NCBI RefSeq assembly: GCF_900452515.1
Contig: NZ_UGNW01000001.1
Coordinates: 1,178,001 to 1,242,000, forward strand
Direction of reading: 5' to 3'
From: Legionella birminghamensis
GTDB taxonomy: Bacteria; Pseudomonadota; Gammaproteobacteria; Legionellales; Legionellaceae
Length of the DNA: 64,000 nucleotides
Of this stretch, positions 1 through 9,283 are shown piece after piece. Positions within the stretch are counted from its first letter, which is position 1. Each line of letters opens with the position of its first letter. The translations under genes were made by a program, and so were the position numbers. The notes under the pieces are model-generated. The model saw nothing but the letters and a program-made list of their open reading frames with translations. It had not been told where the DNA came from and did not search any database.

Positions 1-44
1 GTTAAAGGAATTAATTGGGATAGATATCCAGGTTCAAATCTATT

Positions 45-53
45 TGCTATAAT
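45..53 (+). promoter_or_regulatory. Extended -10 promoter upstream of the SNF2 helicase gene
   Basis: A TG-C-TATAAT motif (TG at 45-46, TATAAT at 48-53) is a perfect extended -10 element. It lies 29 bases before the ATG at 83. The -35 region (TATCCA at 25-30) is poor, as is usual for extended -10 promoters. No Shine-Dalgarno is seen in the short leader. Inferred from sequence only. Confidence 0.5.
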
Positions 54-82
54 TTACGGTTTACTCTTAATTATACTCAATT

Positions 83-3000
83 ATGCTGAAAGATGCTTTA
101 TCACGGATGGCTGAAATTTTTTCTCCTGCCGTGTTAATGCAGGGGGAAGAATATCAGCAAAAAAACTATGTTTTAAACATTCGTCTTAGCGACGGGTTGT
201 TGAAAGCGCGGGTAAAAGGCAAAAGCGGCCAGATTTATGATGTATATGCCGATTTAAAATCCTGGCCCAGAAAGCCTGCCCGCTGTAATTGTGCCCAGGT
301 TAATAACTGCATACATGCGGCAGCAAGCTTTTTCGCGCTTCAAATCAAAGAGAATCTGAATGTCCCCGCCCCCGCAGTTTCCGGCCAGAAGGAGCAATCA
401 TTATCAAGTTGGCTGCAGACATTGCGCACAACGGAGGTGACCGCCAAACCGCGTTCTTTCACTCATGATATTCTGTATCTTCTTGATATCCGCAGAAGCC
501 ATTGGGAGCACCGCGTCCTGGTTTATCCCGCTTTGGCCAAGCGTTTAAAGCGCAACGGGAGTTATGGCAAATATTTGCTCTTTAATAATTTTACCCAGAG
601 TAAGAAGCAGTATTGTACGGCAGAGGATGAGCATATCATTAATGCGCTTTTGTTAAAAACCAACAGCAGCGGGGTGTTTGACCAGCTTTCCACTCGTAAC
701 AGTGAATTACTTGAACAGATTTTGCAAACTGAAAGGGCTTATGTGTATCGGGATGGTATATCGCAGAGCCTGACTTTGGGTGAGCCCCGCGAACTCGCCT
801 TACGCTGGCACTTAAATCAGCAGGGGCAGCAGCATTTGCTAATGGAGGACGTTGATGGTCAGCGATTGGCCCCCTTACTATTAGATAAGCCCTGGTATTT
901 TTTAGAAAGCGAGGCTGAATTGGGGCTATTGCAAACGTCTTACCATTCCAGCCAGTTAAAATCGATTTTGCAAACGCCGCCTATTGAGCTGGATGCGGCG
1001 GACAGTGTTGTTCCAGTAATAAACCAGTATGACCCGCCGCTGCCATCGCCTATCTCCTTTATTGAGCGGATTCAAAAACAGGGCGCTCCCAAACCAGTCA
1101 TTCAGTTTGATGCACTGGCCCTGGATGCATCGCGAAGCGATTCAGCGTCTCTGGTTTCTACAACCGATGAGGCCGCGCATTTTTTATTTACTATTAAAAT
1201 TATTTTTGAATATGAAAAAACGCTTCGTGTTCCAGCTAAAGATGAAAATACCTCTTTAATCTATGAGGAATCAGCTAAGCTGGTTGAGTTGAAAAGAAAC
1301 GCCATACAGGAAAAGCAATATATTCAGGATATTGAATCAATTTTACCGACGCGCCATGCCACAATCTGGGAAAAATTAAACTGCGAACAAGCGCTTGAAT
1401 GCGACAATATTTTAGTCCACTACCAGTCAGAACAGGATATTGCGCGCTTGTTCGCTCAGGTTATACCACTTTTAAAGTCAAAAGGCTGGCTGGTGGAGTT
1501 TAATCATTACGTTTATGAAGAGTTGATTTCAGCAGAAGAGGTAGAATGGTATTCTGAATTGAAAGAGTCAGGCGAGGACTTCTTTTCCTACCAATTGGGT
1601 ATTCTAGTTGAAGGCAAGCCAGTTAATATTGTGCCACTGGTCGTAGAGTTAATTTCAGGATTGAATCTGAGTGAACTTGATACTATTCCTGATGAGCGTC
1701 TGGTCAAGCTTCCTTTAAGACAGGGCAAGAAGTTTCAGCTGCCAATGGGCAGGATTAAGCCGTTAATTCGATTTATTATGCAGTATGGTTTGCGATCTAT
1801 TGATAGCGAGAATCAACTGCAAATCAGGCGGTATCAGTTCATTCTAATGCAGGAAACGGAGCTCGCCCTGGCTGCGGCAGCGTCACGCTGGAAAGGGGGG
1901 GATCAACTCCGTTCCCAACTCCGGCAGTTACTGGGCCAAACATCACTTCCTGAGAAGTTGCCCCCAAAAGGTTTGAATGCCAGTCTGCGCGACTATCAGC
2001 TGGAAGGTTTAAACTGGCTGCAGTTTTTACGGGAATGCCGGTTCGGCGGCATTTTGGCTGATGACATGGGCCTTGGTAAAACGGTGCAAACGCTTGCTCA
2101 TTTACAGCTTGAAAAAGAGGAAGGACGTTTGCAACATGCCAGTCTGATTGTGGCGCCCACCAGCCTGATGGGTAACTGGGAGGCAGAGGCGAAGCGCTTT
2201 ACTCCAGAACTCAAAGTACTGGTGTTCCATGGATTAAATCGACATCAGGATGAATTTGACCAATATGATGTGATTGTTTCGACTTATGGACTGATTCAGC
2301 GCGATAAAACACGGTTTGTCAATTACCCTTTTTATTTTCTGATTCTTGATGAGGCTCAATTCATTAAAAATGCCAGAACCAAGACTACCCAGATCATCCA
2401 GCAAATTCAGGCCAGGCATAGATTGTGCCTTTCAGGCACACCTTTGGAAAATCATTTGGGCGAATTATGGTCCCTTTTCCACTTCCTTATGCCAGGGCTA
2501 TTGGGAGATGCGCGCCAATTCCGTCGTTTTTTTAAAATTCCTATTGAGAAGAATGCAGACGAGGAGCGCAGGATATTACTTGCGAACCGGGTGCAGCCTT
2601 TTATGCTTCGCCGAAGCAAAAACCAGGTGGCCCGGGAATTGCCCGACAAAACGGAAGTCGTACAGTTAATTGAGTTAGCGGATGCTCAGCGGGATTTATA
2701 TGAAGCTATTCGTATTACCATGGAACAGAAGGTGCGGGAGGCGATTGCCCGTCAAGGTATGGGGAAAAGCCATATTGTACTCCTGGATGCTTTGTTAAAA
2801 TTACGCCAGGTATGCTGCGATCCGCGTCTTCTATCGATTCCTGAGGCTAAAATCGCTCATGGTACGTCTGCCAAGCTTGATGCTTTAATGGATTTAGTGG
2901 TTAATCTGACTGAAGAAGGCCGGCGCATTCTCATTTTTTCCCAGTTTACTTCCATGCTCGAATTAATTGAGGAACGATTGAAAGCCAATCACTTGCAATA

Positions 3001-3385
3001 CCTCAAGCTCACTGGGCAGACAGCTAATCGTCATCAGTTAGTTACCAGTTTCCAGGAAGGCAATATCCCTTTATTTCTTATCAGTCTGAAAGCAGGTGGC
3101 ACTGGTTTGAATTTAACAAAGGCTGATACTGTTATCCATTATGATCCCTGGTGGAATCCTGCAGCCGAAGAACAGGCTACCGACCGAAGCCATCGGATTG
3201 GCCAGAAAAATCCGGTGTTTGTTTATAAATTGATTACCGCAGGTACGGTTGAAGAAGTGATTCTCGCCATGCAGGAGAAGAAAAAGCAACTGATTGAAGG
3301 AGTTCTGGGGGAACAGACGGGTTCCTTGCAGAATTTAACAGTAAAAGATGTTGAGCAATTTTTTGCGCCTCTGACGGAAGATTGA
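83..3385 (+). CDS. SWIM zinc-finger / SNF2-family DEAD-like helicase
   Basis: Large SNF2/Rad54-like superfamily 2 ATPase, probably a DNA translocase acting on protein-DNA complexes or in repair or transcription recycling. An N-terminal SWIM zinc finger of form CxC...CxH is visible at C68, C70, C76 and H78. The middle part is variable and without clear motifs. The helicase core starts near residue 635, with Walker A (GLGKT) near 664, a DEAQ Walker B variant near 755, the SGTPLEN motif, and the C-terminal lobe with AGGTGLNL and the SNF2-type motif VI RSHRIGQ near 1040. The 1100-residue length fits the bacterial SWIM-SNF2 class. It stands alone, before a gap of about 75 bases. The family is secure; the substrate is unknown. 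Confidence 0.9.
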   Translation: MLKDALSRMAEIFSPAVLMQGEEYQQKNYVLNIRLSDGLLKARVKGKSGQIYDVYADLKSWPRKPARCNCAQVNNCIHAAASFFALQIKENLNVPAPAVSGQKEQSLSSWLQTLRTTEVTAKPRSFTHDILYLLDIRRSHWEHRVLVYPALAKRLKRNGSYGKYLLFNNFTQSKKQYCTAEDEHIINALLLKTNSSGVFDQLSTRNSELLEQILQTERAYVYRDGISQSLTLGEPRELALRWHLNQQGQQHLLMEDVDGQRLAPLLLDKPWYFLESEAELGLLQTSYHSSQLKSILQTPPIELDAADSVVPVINQYDPPLPSPISFIERIQKQGAPKPVIQFDALALDASRSDSASLVSTTDEAAHFLFTIKIIFEYEKTLRVPAKDENTSLIYEESAKLVELKRNAIQEKQYIQDIESILPTRHATIWEKLNCEQALECDNILVHYQSEQDIARLFAQVIPLLKSKGWLVEFNHYVYEELISAEEVEWYSELKESGEDFFSYQLGILVEGKPVNIVPLVVELISGLNLSELDTIPDERLVKLPLRQGKKFQLPMGRIKPLIRFIMQYGLRSIDSENQLQIRRYQFILMQETELALAAAASRWKGGDQLRSQLRQLLGQTSLPEKLPPKGLNASLRDYQLEGLNWLQFLRECRFGGILADDMGLGKTVQTLAHLQLEKEEGRLQHASLIVAPTSLMGNWEAEAKRFTPELKVLVFHGLNRHQDEFDQYDVIVSTYGLIQRDKTRFVNYPFYFLILDEAQFIKNARTKTTQIIQQIQARHRLCLSGTPLENHLGELWSLFHFLMPGLLGDARQFRRFFKIPIEKNADEERRILLANRVQPFMLRRSKNQVARELPDKTEVVQLIELADAQRDLYEAIRITMEQKVREAIARQGMGKSHIVLLDALLKLRQVCCDPRLLSIPEAKIAHGTSAKLDALMDLVVNLTEEGRRILIFSQFTSMLELIEERLKANHLQYLKLTGQTANRHQLVTSFQEGNIPLFLISLKAGGTGLNLTKADTVIHYDPWWNPAAEEQATDRSHRIGQKNPVFVYKLITAGTVEEVILAMQEKKKQLIEGVLGEQTGSLQNLTVKDVEQFFAPLTED

Positions 3386-3462
3386 GATATTTGGTCAGTT
3401 ATTTGAAAATCGGCTCATCTTAGCCTATGCTTCTTATGTCAGAACTTAAGGAGAAATCCCAA

Positions 3463-3894
3463 ATGAAACAATGGAAAGTGTTGCTCACCTCGGCATTATT
3501 CATCCTTTTTTCCCCTCTCGCATTAGCCGGTGCTTCTCCAGCTGGAACCTGGACGACTATCGATGATGCAACAGGCCAGAAAAGAGCTGTGGTACGCATT
3601 AATGTCTCTGGTGGTACATTAAGTGGCACTATAGTAAAGGTTTATCCACAGGCAGGGGATACAGGTATCTGCTCCAAATGCCCAGGTGGATTTAAAGGGA
3701 AACCCATTAAAGGCTTGACCTTTGTATGGGGCTTAAAAGATCAAGGCAATGGTGAATGGAGCGGCGGTTCGATCCTCGATCCAAAATCTGGCAAAGTGTA
3801 TCGCGCTAAAATAACTTTGCAAGGCAACAAACTTTATGTCCGTGGTTATGTAGGGGTTTCGGCTTTGGGACGTACTCAGGTCTGGGTCAGATAA
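3463..3894 (+). CDS. DUF2147 family secreted protein
   Basis: A 143-residue exported protein with an N-terminal signal peptide (hydrophobic stretch, cleavage probably after LALA-GA near residue 23). The rest matches the DUF2147 pattern: GTWTTIDDATG near the start of the mature part, a CSKC pair, GGSILDPKSGKVY, and the ending GRTQVWVR. The role of DUF2147 proteins is unknown; they are periplasmic or outer-membrane-associated beta-rich proteins. I chose the ATG at 3463 because AAGGAG lies at a good distance before it and the signal peptide begins there; an upstream ATG at 3427 would add 12 residues ahead of the signal sequence. A terminator follows directly. Confidence 0.85.
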   Translation: MKQWKVLLTSALFILFSPLALAGASPAGTWTTIDDATGQKRAVVRINVSGGTLSGTIVKVYPQAGDTGICSKCPGGFKGKPIKGLTFVWGLKDQGNGEWSGGSILDPKSGKVYRAKITLQGNKLYVRGYVGVSALGRTQVWVR

Positions 3895-3911
3895 GCGAAT
3901 CTTTTTTGCAT

Positions 3912-3940
3912 AAAAGGCACACAATTGTGTGCCTTTTTTT
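3912..3940 (+). terminator. Rho-independent terminator after the DUF2147 gene
   Basis: A hairpin with stem AAAAGGCACAC / GTGTGCCTTTT around a four-base AATT loop, followed by a run of seven T. It sits 17 bases after the stop of the DUF2147 gene and before dnaB, so it should insulate dnaB from upstream reading. Confidence 0.85.
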
Positions 3941-3983
3941 ATTTAGAGCATTACAATAGGGTTTTTGAGAATCAGGTTTTGAT

Positions 3984-5369
3984 ATGCTCGAGGTTAAACC
4001 CCGTAAAAATACCCCTGTTGACACCTTGAAGAGACCTCCCCATTCAGCCGAGGCGGAGCAGTCTATTATCGGTGGTCTGATGCTTGATAATCAGGCCTGG
4101 GATAAAGTTAGCACCAAACTCTGCGAAGAAGATTTCTATCGTTCTGAGCATCGAATACTGTTTCGAACCATTGTTGAGCTATCCAAGCGGGAACAGCCTT
4201 TTGATGTGGTGACTCTGCTCGACAGCCTTAAATCCCGAAACGAGCTGGATAATGCCGGCGGTGAAACCTATCTGTTCGAGTTAGCCAATAACACACCCAG
4301 TGTGGCCAACATTTCAGCCTATGCCGATATTGTCAGGGAAAAGTCTGTTCAAAGGCAGCTTATTAATATTGCAGGCGAAATTGCCGATTCAGCTTACAAT
4401 CCGGTAGGTCGTGAGGTAAGTGAATTGCTGGACATAGCAGAAACCAAGGTATTTGCTATTGCCGAACAGACAGGAGGCAGCGGCGGGCCTGAGAGCATCA
4501 AGACAATTATTACCAAAGCGATTGAAAAAATTGATGCGCTCTATCATAACGGCGATGCCATTACAGGGATGGCGACAGGCTTGACTGATCTGGACGAAAT
4601 GACATCGGGGCTTCAGCCTTCTGATTTAATCATTGTTGCAGGTCGTCCTTCGATGGGTAAAACCACCCTGGTTATGAATATGGCTGAAAATGTCGCCATT
4701 CAGGGTAAAAAAAATGTATTGGTCTTCTCAATGGAAATGCCTTCCGATTCGCTGGCAATGAGGATGATGTCTTCACTTGGGCGAATTGATCAGCACCGCA
4801 TTCGAACCGGAAAACTGGAGGAGGACGATTGGCCCCGTGTTACCTCAGCGGTCCACCTGTTGTCAGAAGCTTCTTTGTTTATTGATGATACGCCAGCGCT
4901 TAGCCCTTCTGAAATGAGGGCAAGATCACGGCGATTAGCGAAAGAGCATGGCCAGTTGGGACTAATTGTAGTGGATTATCTGCAGTTAATGAAAGTGCCT
5001 GGTTTTAAAGCGGAAAACAGGACAGCGGAAATCTCGGAAATTTCCCGAAGCTTAAAAGCCCTGGCTAAAGAATTACATGTGCCGGTGATTGCCTTATCCC
5101 AGTTAAACCGAAGCCTTGAGCAGCGTCAGGATAAGCGCCCGGTTATGTCAGACTTACGGGAATCCGGAGCGATTGAGCAGGATGCGGACTTAATTTGCTT
5201 TATTTACCGGGATGAAGTTTACCATGAAGATAGCCCCGATAAGGGAACGGCAGAAATTATTATTGCCAAGCAAAGAAATGGCCCAATTGGAAAGGTCAGA
5301 GTGGCCTTCCTTGGTAAATATACCCGCTTTGAAGATCTGGCTTATACCGGTTACCAAGGGGTTGATTAA
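3984..5369 (+). CDS. dnaB: Replicative DNA helicase DnaB
   Basis: Hexameric 5'-3' helicase that unwinds DNA at the replication fork and recruits primase. The N-terminal domain starts with the typical PHSAEAEQSIIGGLMLD segment near residue 18. The RecA-like C-terminal domain carries Walker A GRPSMGKTT near 220-228, Walker B LIVVDYLQLM near 325, and the DnaB-typical LSQLNRSLEQR and SDLRESGAIEQDAD segments. At 461 residues it is normal in length, and no intein is present. The stop is followed at once by the GTG of alr, so the two genes are probably co-transcribed. Confidence 0.97.
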   Translation: MLEVKPRKNTPVDTLKRPPHSAEAEQSIIGGLMLDNQAWDKVSTKLCEEDFYRSEHRILFRTIVELSKREQPFDVVTLLDSLKSRNELDNAGGETYLFELANNTPSVANISAYADIVREKSVQRQLINIAGEIADSAYNPVGREVSELLDIAETKVFAIAEQTGGSGGPESIKTIITKAIEKIDALYHNGDAITGMATGLTDLDEMTSGLQPSDLIIVAGRPSMGKTTLVMNMAENVAIQGKKNVLVFSMEMPSDSLAMRMMSSLGRIDQHRIRTGKLEEDDWPRVTSAVHLLSEASLFIDDTPALSPSEMRARSRRLAKEHGQLGLIVVDYLQLMKVPGFKAENRTAEISEISRSLKALAKELHVPVIALSQLNRSLEQRQDKRPVMSDLRESGAIEQDADLICFIYRDEVYHEDSPDKGTAEIIIAKQRNGPIGKVRVAFLGKYTRFEDLAYTGYQGVD

Positions 5370-6452
5370 GTGACAAGGCCAACCAAAGTTCAAATTGATG
5401 CAACCGCTTTATTGCATAATGTACAGCAGGTAAAACGCCATGCGCCGGGTCGGCAGATCATTGCGATGGTGAAGGCAAATGCCTATGGCTGCGGCCTGTA
5501 TTCGGTTATTCCCGTACTGGAAGGGCATGTGGACGCTTTTGGAGTTGCCTGCATAGAAGAAGCGCTGGCAATTAAAGCACTAGGTGCATGCACGGACTGT
5601 ATTTTATTCCAGGGGTTTTTTAATCGGGATGAATTATCGCTGGTCGTTGAGCATAATTTGCAGGTCGTTATTCATCAAGCTTATCAACTGGAATGGCTAT
5701 TGGCTCAGCCTTTGCCGAAACCTGTACGTGTCTGGGTAAAGGTAAATACAGGGATGCACCGTCTGGGATTTGCGGCTGAAGAGGTCTATGATGTGCTCAA
5801 TGCCTTGCATAACTGTCCCTGGGTTGATCCGCAAATCGGATTGATAACTCACCTGGCCTGTGCGGATGAATTACATAATCCTTCGAATCAGCAGCAATTA
5901 GGACGTTTCACGGATCTGCATTTACCCGAACTCCCACTCACCAGAAGCATTGGTAATTCGGCAGCCATTCTCTCTTTACCTGAGAGCCATGCCGACGTGG
6001 TTCGCCCTGGAATCATGCTATATGGCATCTCGCCCTTTAAGCAATCATGCGGTCAGGATCTCGGTCTCATGCCCGTAATGCGGTTTATCTCTTCACTTAT
6101 TGCAGTACAGCATTATCCTTCGGGTGCCCGTGTAGGTTATGGCGGTGAATGGCAAACGCAAAAACATTCGAAAATCGGTGTGGTTGCAGTAGGTTATGGT
6201 GATGGTTATCCCCGCCATATTGCTGCCAATACGCCGGTTTGGATTAATGGTTATCAGGCTCCCATAGTTGGCAGAGTATCAATGGACATGATGACGGTTG
6301 ACTTAACTCATTTGCCCCAGGCGGCGGTTGGCGATGCGGTAGAGTTATGGGGAGTGCATATTCCTGTTGAATCAATCGCTAATGCTGCAGGAACCATTGC
6401 TTATGAATTAATTTGCCAGCTTTCCCCACGTGTGCGAAGGGATAAGCTGTAA
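5370..6452 (+). CDS. alr: Alanine racemase
   Basis: PLP-dependent enzyme that interconverts L- and D-alanine to supply D-alanine for peptidoglycan. The PLP lysine lies in AMVKANAYG (K35), and the catalytic tyrosine in RVGYGGEW near residue 256. [13 protein letters not shown] and the C-terminal [10 protein letters not shown] segment are also family marks. Length (360 residues) is normal. The start is a GTG directly after the dnaB stop codon, with no gap, which suggests translational coupling; the beta/alpha-barrel start [11 protein letters not shown] follows closely and supports this start. Confidence 0.95.
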   Translation: MTRPTKVQIDATALLHNVQQVKRHAPGRQIIAMVKANAYGCGLYSVIPVLEGHVDAFGVACIEEALAIKALGACTDCILFQGFFNRDELSLVVEHNLQVVIHQAYQLEWLLAQPLPKPVRVWVKVNTGMHRLGFAAEEVYDVLNALHNCPWVDPQIGLITHLACADELHNPSNQQQLGRFTDLHLPELPLTRSIGNSAAILSLPESHADVVRPGIMLYGISPFKQSCGQDLGLMPVMRFISSLIAVQHYPSGARVGYGGEWQTQKHSKIGVVAVGYGDGYPRHIAANTPVWINGYQAPIVGRVSMDMMTVDLTHLPQAAVGDAVELWGVHIPVESIANAAGTIAYELICQLSPRVRRDKL

Positions 6453-6534
6453 ACAAAATTTAAACAGAAATAGACCTATGGCCGAATGTGGGGTAAAATG
6501 GCCATCGTTTTTACAACCTATCAAAGGTGAATAC

Positions 6535-6984
6535 ATGAAGAAACTAATGTTAGCCTCATTATCTTTGTCTGTGCTGCTCTCAGGTTGTGCTCAAGTCACG
6601 AATGAAGGCGTAGGGACAGTTACTGGCGGCGTTGTTGGTGGACTGATCGGCAGCCAGTTTGGCGGTGGTTCAGGAAAAGTTGCAGCGGCTGCAGGCGGCG
6701 CTTTGTTAGGTGCATATTTGGGCGGAAATATAGGCCGCACGATGGATCGGCTTGATCGCCTGGAAATGCAACGGGCCCTTGAATCGTCACCGAGCGGAAA
6801 AGCAGTTGTCTGGCGCAATCCTGACAGTGGCAACACATACACTGTTACACCGCAGAAAACCTATTACACGAATTCACAACCCTGCCGTGAGTACACAACC
6901 AGAGCGTTGATTGGCGGTAAAACCCAGGAAATTTATGGAAGAGCTTGCCGGCAAGCGGATGGCTCCTGGCGGGTTGTAAGCTGA
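6535..6984 (+). CDS. Glycine-zipper lipoprotein (17-kDa surface antigen-like)
   Basis: A 149-residue outer-membrane lipoprotein candidate. The signal peptide [18 protein letters not shown] ends in a lipobox with the lipidated cysteine at C18. A glycine-rich zipper segment follows (repeated GGVVGG, GGGSG, GGALLG, GGNIG), as in the Rickettsia 17-kDa antigen and SlyB-like proteins, then a soluble tail with two cysteines (PCREYTT and RACRQ). The start at 6535 is chosen because the signal peptide begins there and AAAGGTGA precedes it; a longer frame from 6430 would overlap alr and hide the signal peptide. The cellular role is not known beyond envelope integrity in relatives. Confidence 0.85.
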   Translation: MKKLMLASLSLSVLLSGCAQVTNEGVGTVTGGVVGGLIGSQFGGGSGKVAAAAGGALLGAYLGGNIGRTMDRLDRLEMQRALESSPSGKAVVWRNPDSGNTYTVTPQKTYYTNSQPCREYTTRALIGGKTQEIYGRACRQADGSWRVVS

Positions 6985-7009
6985 TAGGCCGTGCTTAATG
7001 CTTCACCTT

Positions 7010-7096
7010 GTCTTTGCGAGCGATAGCGAAGCAATCCACATCGAAGCAAGAATGAGGCACCGAGCCTGGATTGCTTCACTGCGTTCGCAAAGACGA
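7010..7096. repeat. Palindromic MITE-like repeat, family A copy 1
   Basis: An 87-base element with imperfect inverted ends of about 30 bases. The left end reads GTCTTTGCGAGCG..GAAGCAATCC, and the right end is its reverse complement with a few changes. It fills most of the gap between the lipoprotein gene and the CBS gene. Related copies lie at 11065-11190 and 15981-16154. No coding potential is seen. Confidence 0.75.
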
Positions 7097-7147
7097 AGGG
7101 TTTATTATCTTTGCAAATCTATGGCAAAGTAATTCCTCTCAAAGTTG

Positions 7148-7156
7148 TGCTATATT
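7148..7156 (+). promoter_or_regulatory. Extended -10 promoter before the CBS gene
   Basis: TGC-TATATT at 7148-7156 is an extended -10 match, 42 bases before the ATG at 7199. No good -35 box is present at the usual distance. It lies just beyond the family A repeat, so the repeat does not remove the promoter. Confidence 0.4.
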
Positions 7157-7198
7157 TGAACATATGCCCCCTTAATAAGATTCTGCAGGGAGTTTGCT

Positions 7199-7633
7199 AT
7201 GGCTCATCTTATATACTCGGCTTTACCGCATCCCAGGCGAGAAATTATATTCATCAAACCGGACTTAACGGTTACCCAATGCGTCGAAATGATGACAAAA
7301 GGGGATATTGGCGCCCTGGTCGTTCGTGATGAACAGTCATTGCTTGGTCTGGTTAGCGAACGTGACATCATTCGCGAATGTCTGTTTAAAAATCTACGCC
7401 CTGATGAAACCCCTGCTATTGATGTTGCCTGGAAAAACGTTAGTATTCTCTCAGTAAATGATCCTATTGAAAAGGCAATGGAAATAATTACCCTGACCAA
7501 ACGCCGTCACTTGTTAATTACTGAAAACGGAGAACTGACAGCCATTCTCTCTATTGGGGATCTGTTGTTTCATTTGCTGGAAGATAAAGCCCGTACCATC
7601 GAGCAGCTGGAAAATTATATCCATACTTATTAG
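7199..7633 (+). CDS. CBS-domain pair protein
   Basis: A 144-residue cytoplasmic protein made of two CBS motifs (a Bateman module), about residues 8-66 and 75-132. Typical segments are VTQCVEMMTKGDIGALVV..LLGLVSERDIIRE and DPIEKAMEIIT..RHLLITENGELTAILSIGDL. Such modules bind adenosine nucleotides or S-adenosylmethionine and usually regulate a partner. No catalytic domain is attached and the neighbours give no obvious partner. The start at 7199 has GCAGGGAG upstream. Confidence 0.88.
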   Translation: MAHLIYSALPHPRREIIFIKPDLTVTQCVEMMTKGDIGALVVRDEQSLLGLVSERDIIRECLFKNLRPDETPAIDVAWKNVSILSVNDPIEKAMEIITLTKRRHLLITENGELTAILSIGDLLFHLLEDKARTIEQLENYIHTY

Positions 7634-7725
7634 GATCTACCTCAGAGTGATTCTTATTGAAACTCCTATTGCAGTCTATTACACTTCTAAATCACTGTTA
7701 ATTCAGCAATATTCTGGAAGTGTCG

Positions 7726-8910
7726 ATGCCTATATACTATCAGCGGATCCTGGCCTTTTTCTTATCCTGTTTTGTTTCGCTGGCATGGGCTGCTGATGCC
7801 AATAGCGAATGGTATAAGCTGGATTCAAATAACCAGGTCATATTGAAAGTGGAGATGTTCCTGTCTTCCACTTGCCCGCATTGCCAGAAAGCAGATGCCT
7901 ATTTCAAATCCATTGAACCACAAAATAAATGGTTAGAAGTCAACCGTCATTATATTGATAAAGACAAGAACGCTTTAGAAACCTTTAGCCAGTATCTGAA
8001 CCAGCAGAACTCTACGAATTTTTCGGTACCCGCCATTCTTTTCTGCAACACGAGGTGGGTGGGGTTTAGTGAAGCGGATAATAGTGGAAAAGCCATTTTG
8101 CAGGGTCTGGAATTATGCCGCAGACAAATTGAAAAGCGGGGTGTATTAACTGCCAATACAATTTCGATTTTAGACACCATGGCGACTACCAGCATGATGG
8201 AGGCCAGTCTGGAAGAGGGAACTTCCGCTTCACCCCAAGTGCTGTTGCCGTTAATGGCCTTAATTGACGCATTAAATCCCTGTGCCTCCATCATGGTGAT
8301 GCTATTGTTTGCATTTCTAATTGTGAACAAGGAGCAGCGACTATTGACTGCTGTGCTGTTTTTGTTGCCTGTCGGTCTGATACATCTCATTCAGCAAAGC
8401 CAGACCGTATATTTTTACAGTTTATTGCCCTGGTTGAGAGTTCCTGCAATCGCTCTGGGAGTAGCCCTGTCGGCATTTGTTTATTATTTATATGAGCGCA
8501 GGAACTTGAGGGTTTTAGTATTTTTAGGGATTAGCTTTTTTACTGCTTTGGCAGCCCAGGTGTATCAGCAAGGCTGCTGGCCTAACCTTAGTTTGATTTT
8601 TAAACAGTGGCTGGAGGCGCAGGACTACAGTAATATGAAACAGCATTTGTTTTTACTGGCATATAATACACTTTATCTGCTTTTCCTTGGCCTTTTCGGG
8701 GTGTTGACCTATGCCATTACACGAATGAAACGGGCTCAGCGCTATGCGCAGTTTATTGAGTATTTTGCCTGTGCGTTCCTGCTGTTGACTGCCCTGACTT
8801 TAATTGTCTATCCCTATGCGATAGGCAGTGCAATTTATATGGTTGTGGCAGTGATTCTGGCAGTTATTTTAGCGCAGGGCTTAAAATATTATAAGCGAAG
8901 GACAAATTAG
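7726..8910 (+). CDS. Thioredoxin-fold CPHC protein fused to a polytopic membrane domain
   Basis: A 394-residue protein with three parts. A signal sequence (cleavage probably after LAWA) leads to a periplasmic thioredoxin/glutaredoxin-like domain with the redox motif CPHC (C50, C53) and a later SVPAILF cis-proline-like segment. From about residue 170 there is a hydrophobic domain of about six membrane segments, opening with DALNPCAS, a motif reminiscent of the DxNPC motif of CcdA/DsbD-type transporters. This suggests a thiol-disulfide relay across the inner membrane. GTG at 7720 is an alternative start; GGAAG spacing favours the ATG at 7726. The following gene starts two bases after the stop, so the two are likely co-expressed. 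Fold assignment is good; substrate unknown. Confidence 0.72.
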   Translation: MPIYYQRILAFFLSCFVSLAWAADANSEWYKLDSNNQVILKVEMFLSSTCPHCQKADAYFKSIEPQNKWLEVNRHYIDKDKNALETFSQYLNQQNSTNFSVPAILFCNTRWVGFSEADNSGKAILQGLELCRRQIEKRGVLTANTISILDTMATTSMMEASLEEGTSASPQVLLPLMALIDALNPCASIMVMLLFAFLIVNKEQRLLTAVLFLLPVGLIHLIQQSQTVYFYSLLPWLRVPAIALGVALSAFVYYLYERRNLRVLVFLGISFFTALAAQVYQQGCWPNLSLIFKQWLEAQDYSNMKQHLFLLAYNTLYLLFLGLFGVLTYAITRMKRAQRYAQFIEYFACAFLLLTALTLIVYPYAIGSAIYMVVAVILAVILAQGLKYYKRRTN

Positions 8911-8912
8911 GA

Positions 8913-9176
8913 ATGGATGTTGATGACTCAGGGGTCCCGCCGTATTTTCCCATCGCCTGGGATGTAGAAGAAGGGCAAATTTACCAATGGTGCGGTTGCG
9001 GGGAAACTAAAACGCCGCCTTTTTGCGATAGAACGGATTGTCAAAAAAAAGTGCTTTATAAGTCGGCGCTGACAGAAACGGTCTATTTTTGTCATTGCAA
9101 AGAAACCAAAGACCCGCCGCTTTGCGATGGGTCTCATGCAAGATTGCTGCGTGAGTTTATGAAAAATAGAAAATAA
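8913..9176 (+). CDS. Double CDGSH iron-sulfur domain protein, first motif degenerate
   Basis: An 87-residue protein with two CDGSH-type Fe-S modules, resembling small bacterial mitoNEET-like proteins. The second module is complete (C60, C62, C71, H75, ending CDGSH). The first keeps three cysteines (C27, C29, C38), but the sequence after C38 is DRTD, so the usual fourth ligand histidine is an aspartate (D42). It lies two bases after the thioredoxin-membrane protein gene, which suggests a joint redox role (inference). CDGSH proteins usually bind a labile [2Fe-2S] cluster with three Cys and one His. Confidence 0.88.
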   Translation: MDVDDSGVPPYFPIAWDVEEGQIYQWCGCGETKTPPFCDRTDCQKKVLYKSALTETVYFCHCKETKDPPLCDGSHARLLREFMKNRK

Positions 9177-9283
9177 GCTGAGGGCAACTCTGACGTAGGT
9201 GATCCTATAATATAAGAATTCGCTTGATCTGCACTTGCAGATTTGGGATCATCAGAAGATTTAATTTTTTTGGTAGCGCTGGT

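Noticed and set aside
6430-6534. Longer N terminus for the glycine-zipper lipoprotein
   Set aside because: It would bury the lipoprotein signal peptide and overlap alr; the ATG at 6535 begins the signal sequence.
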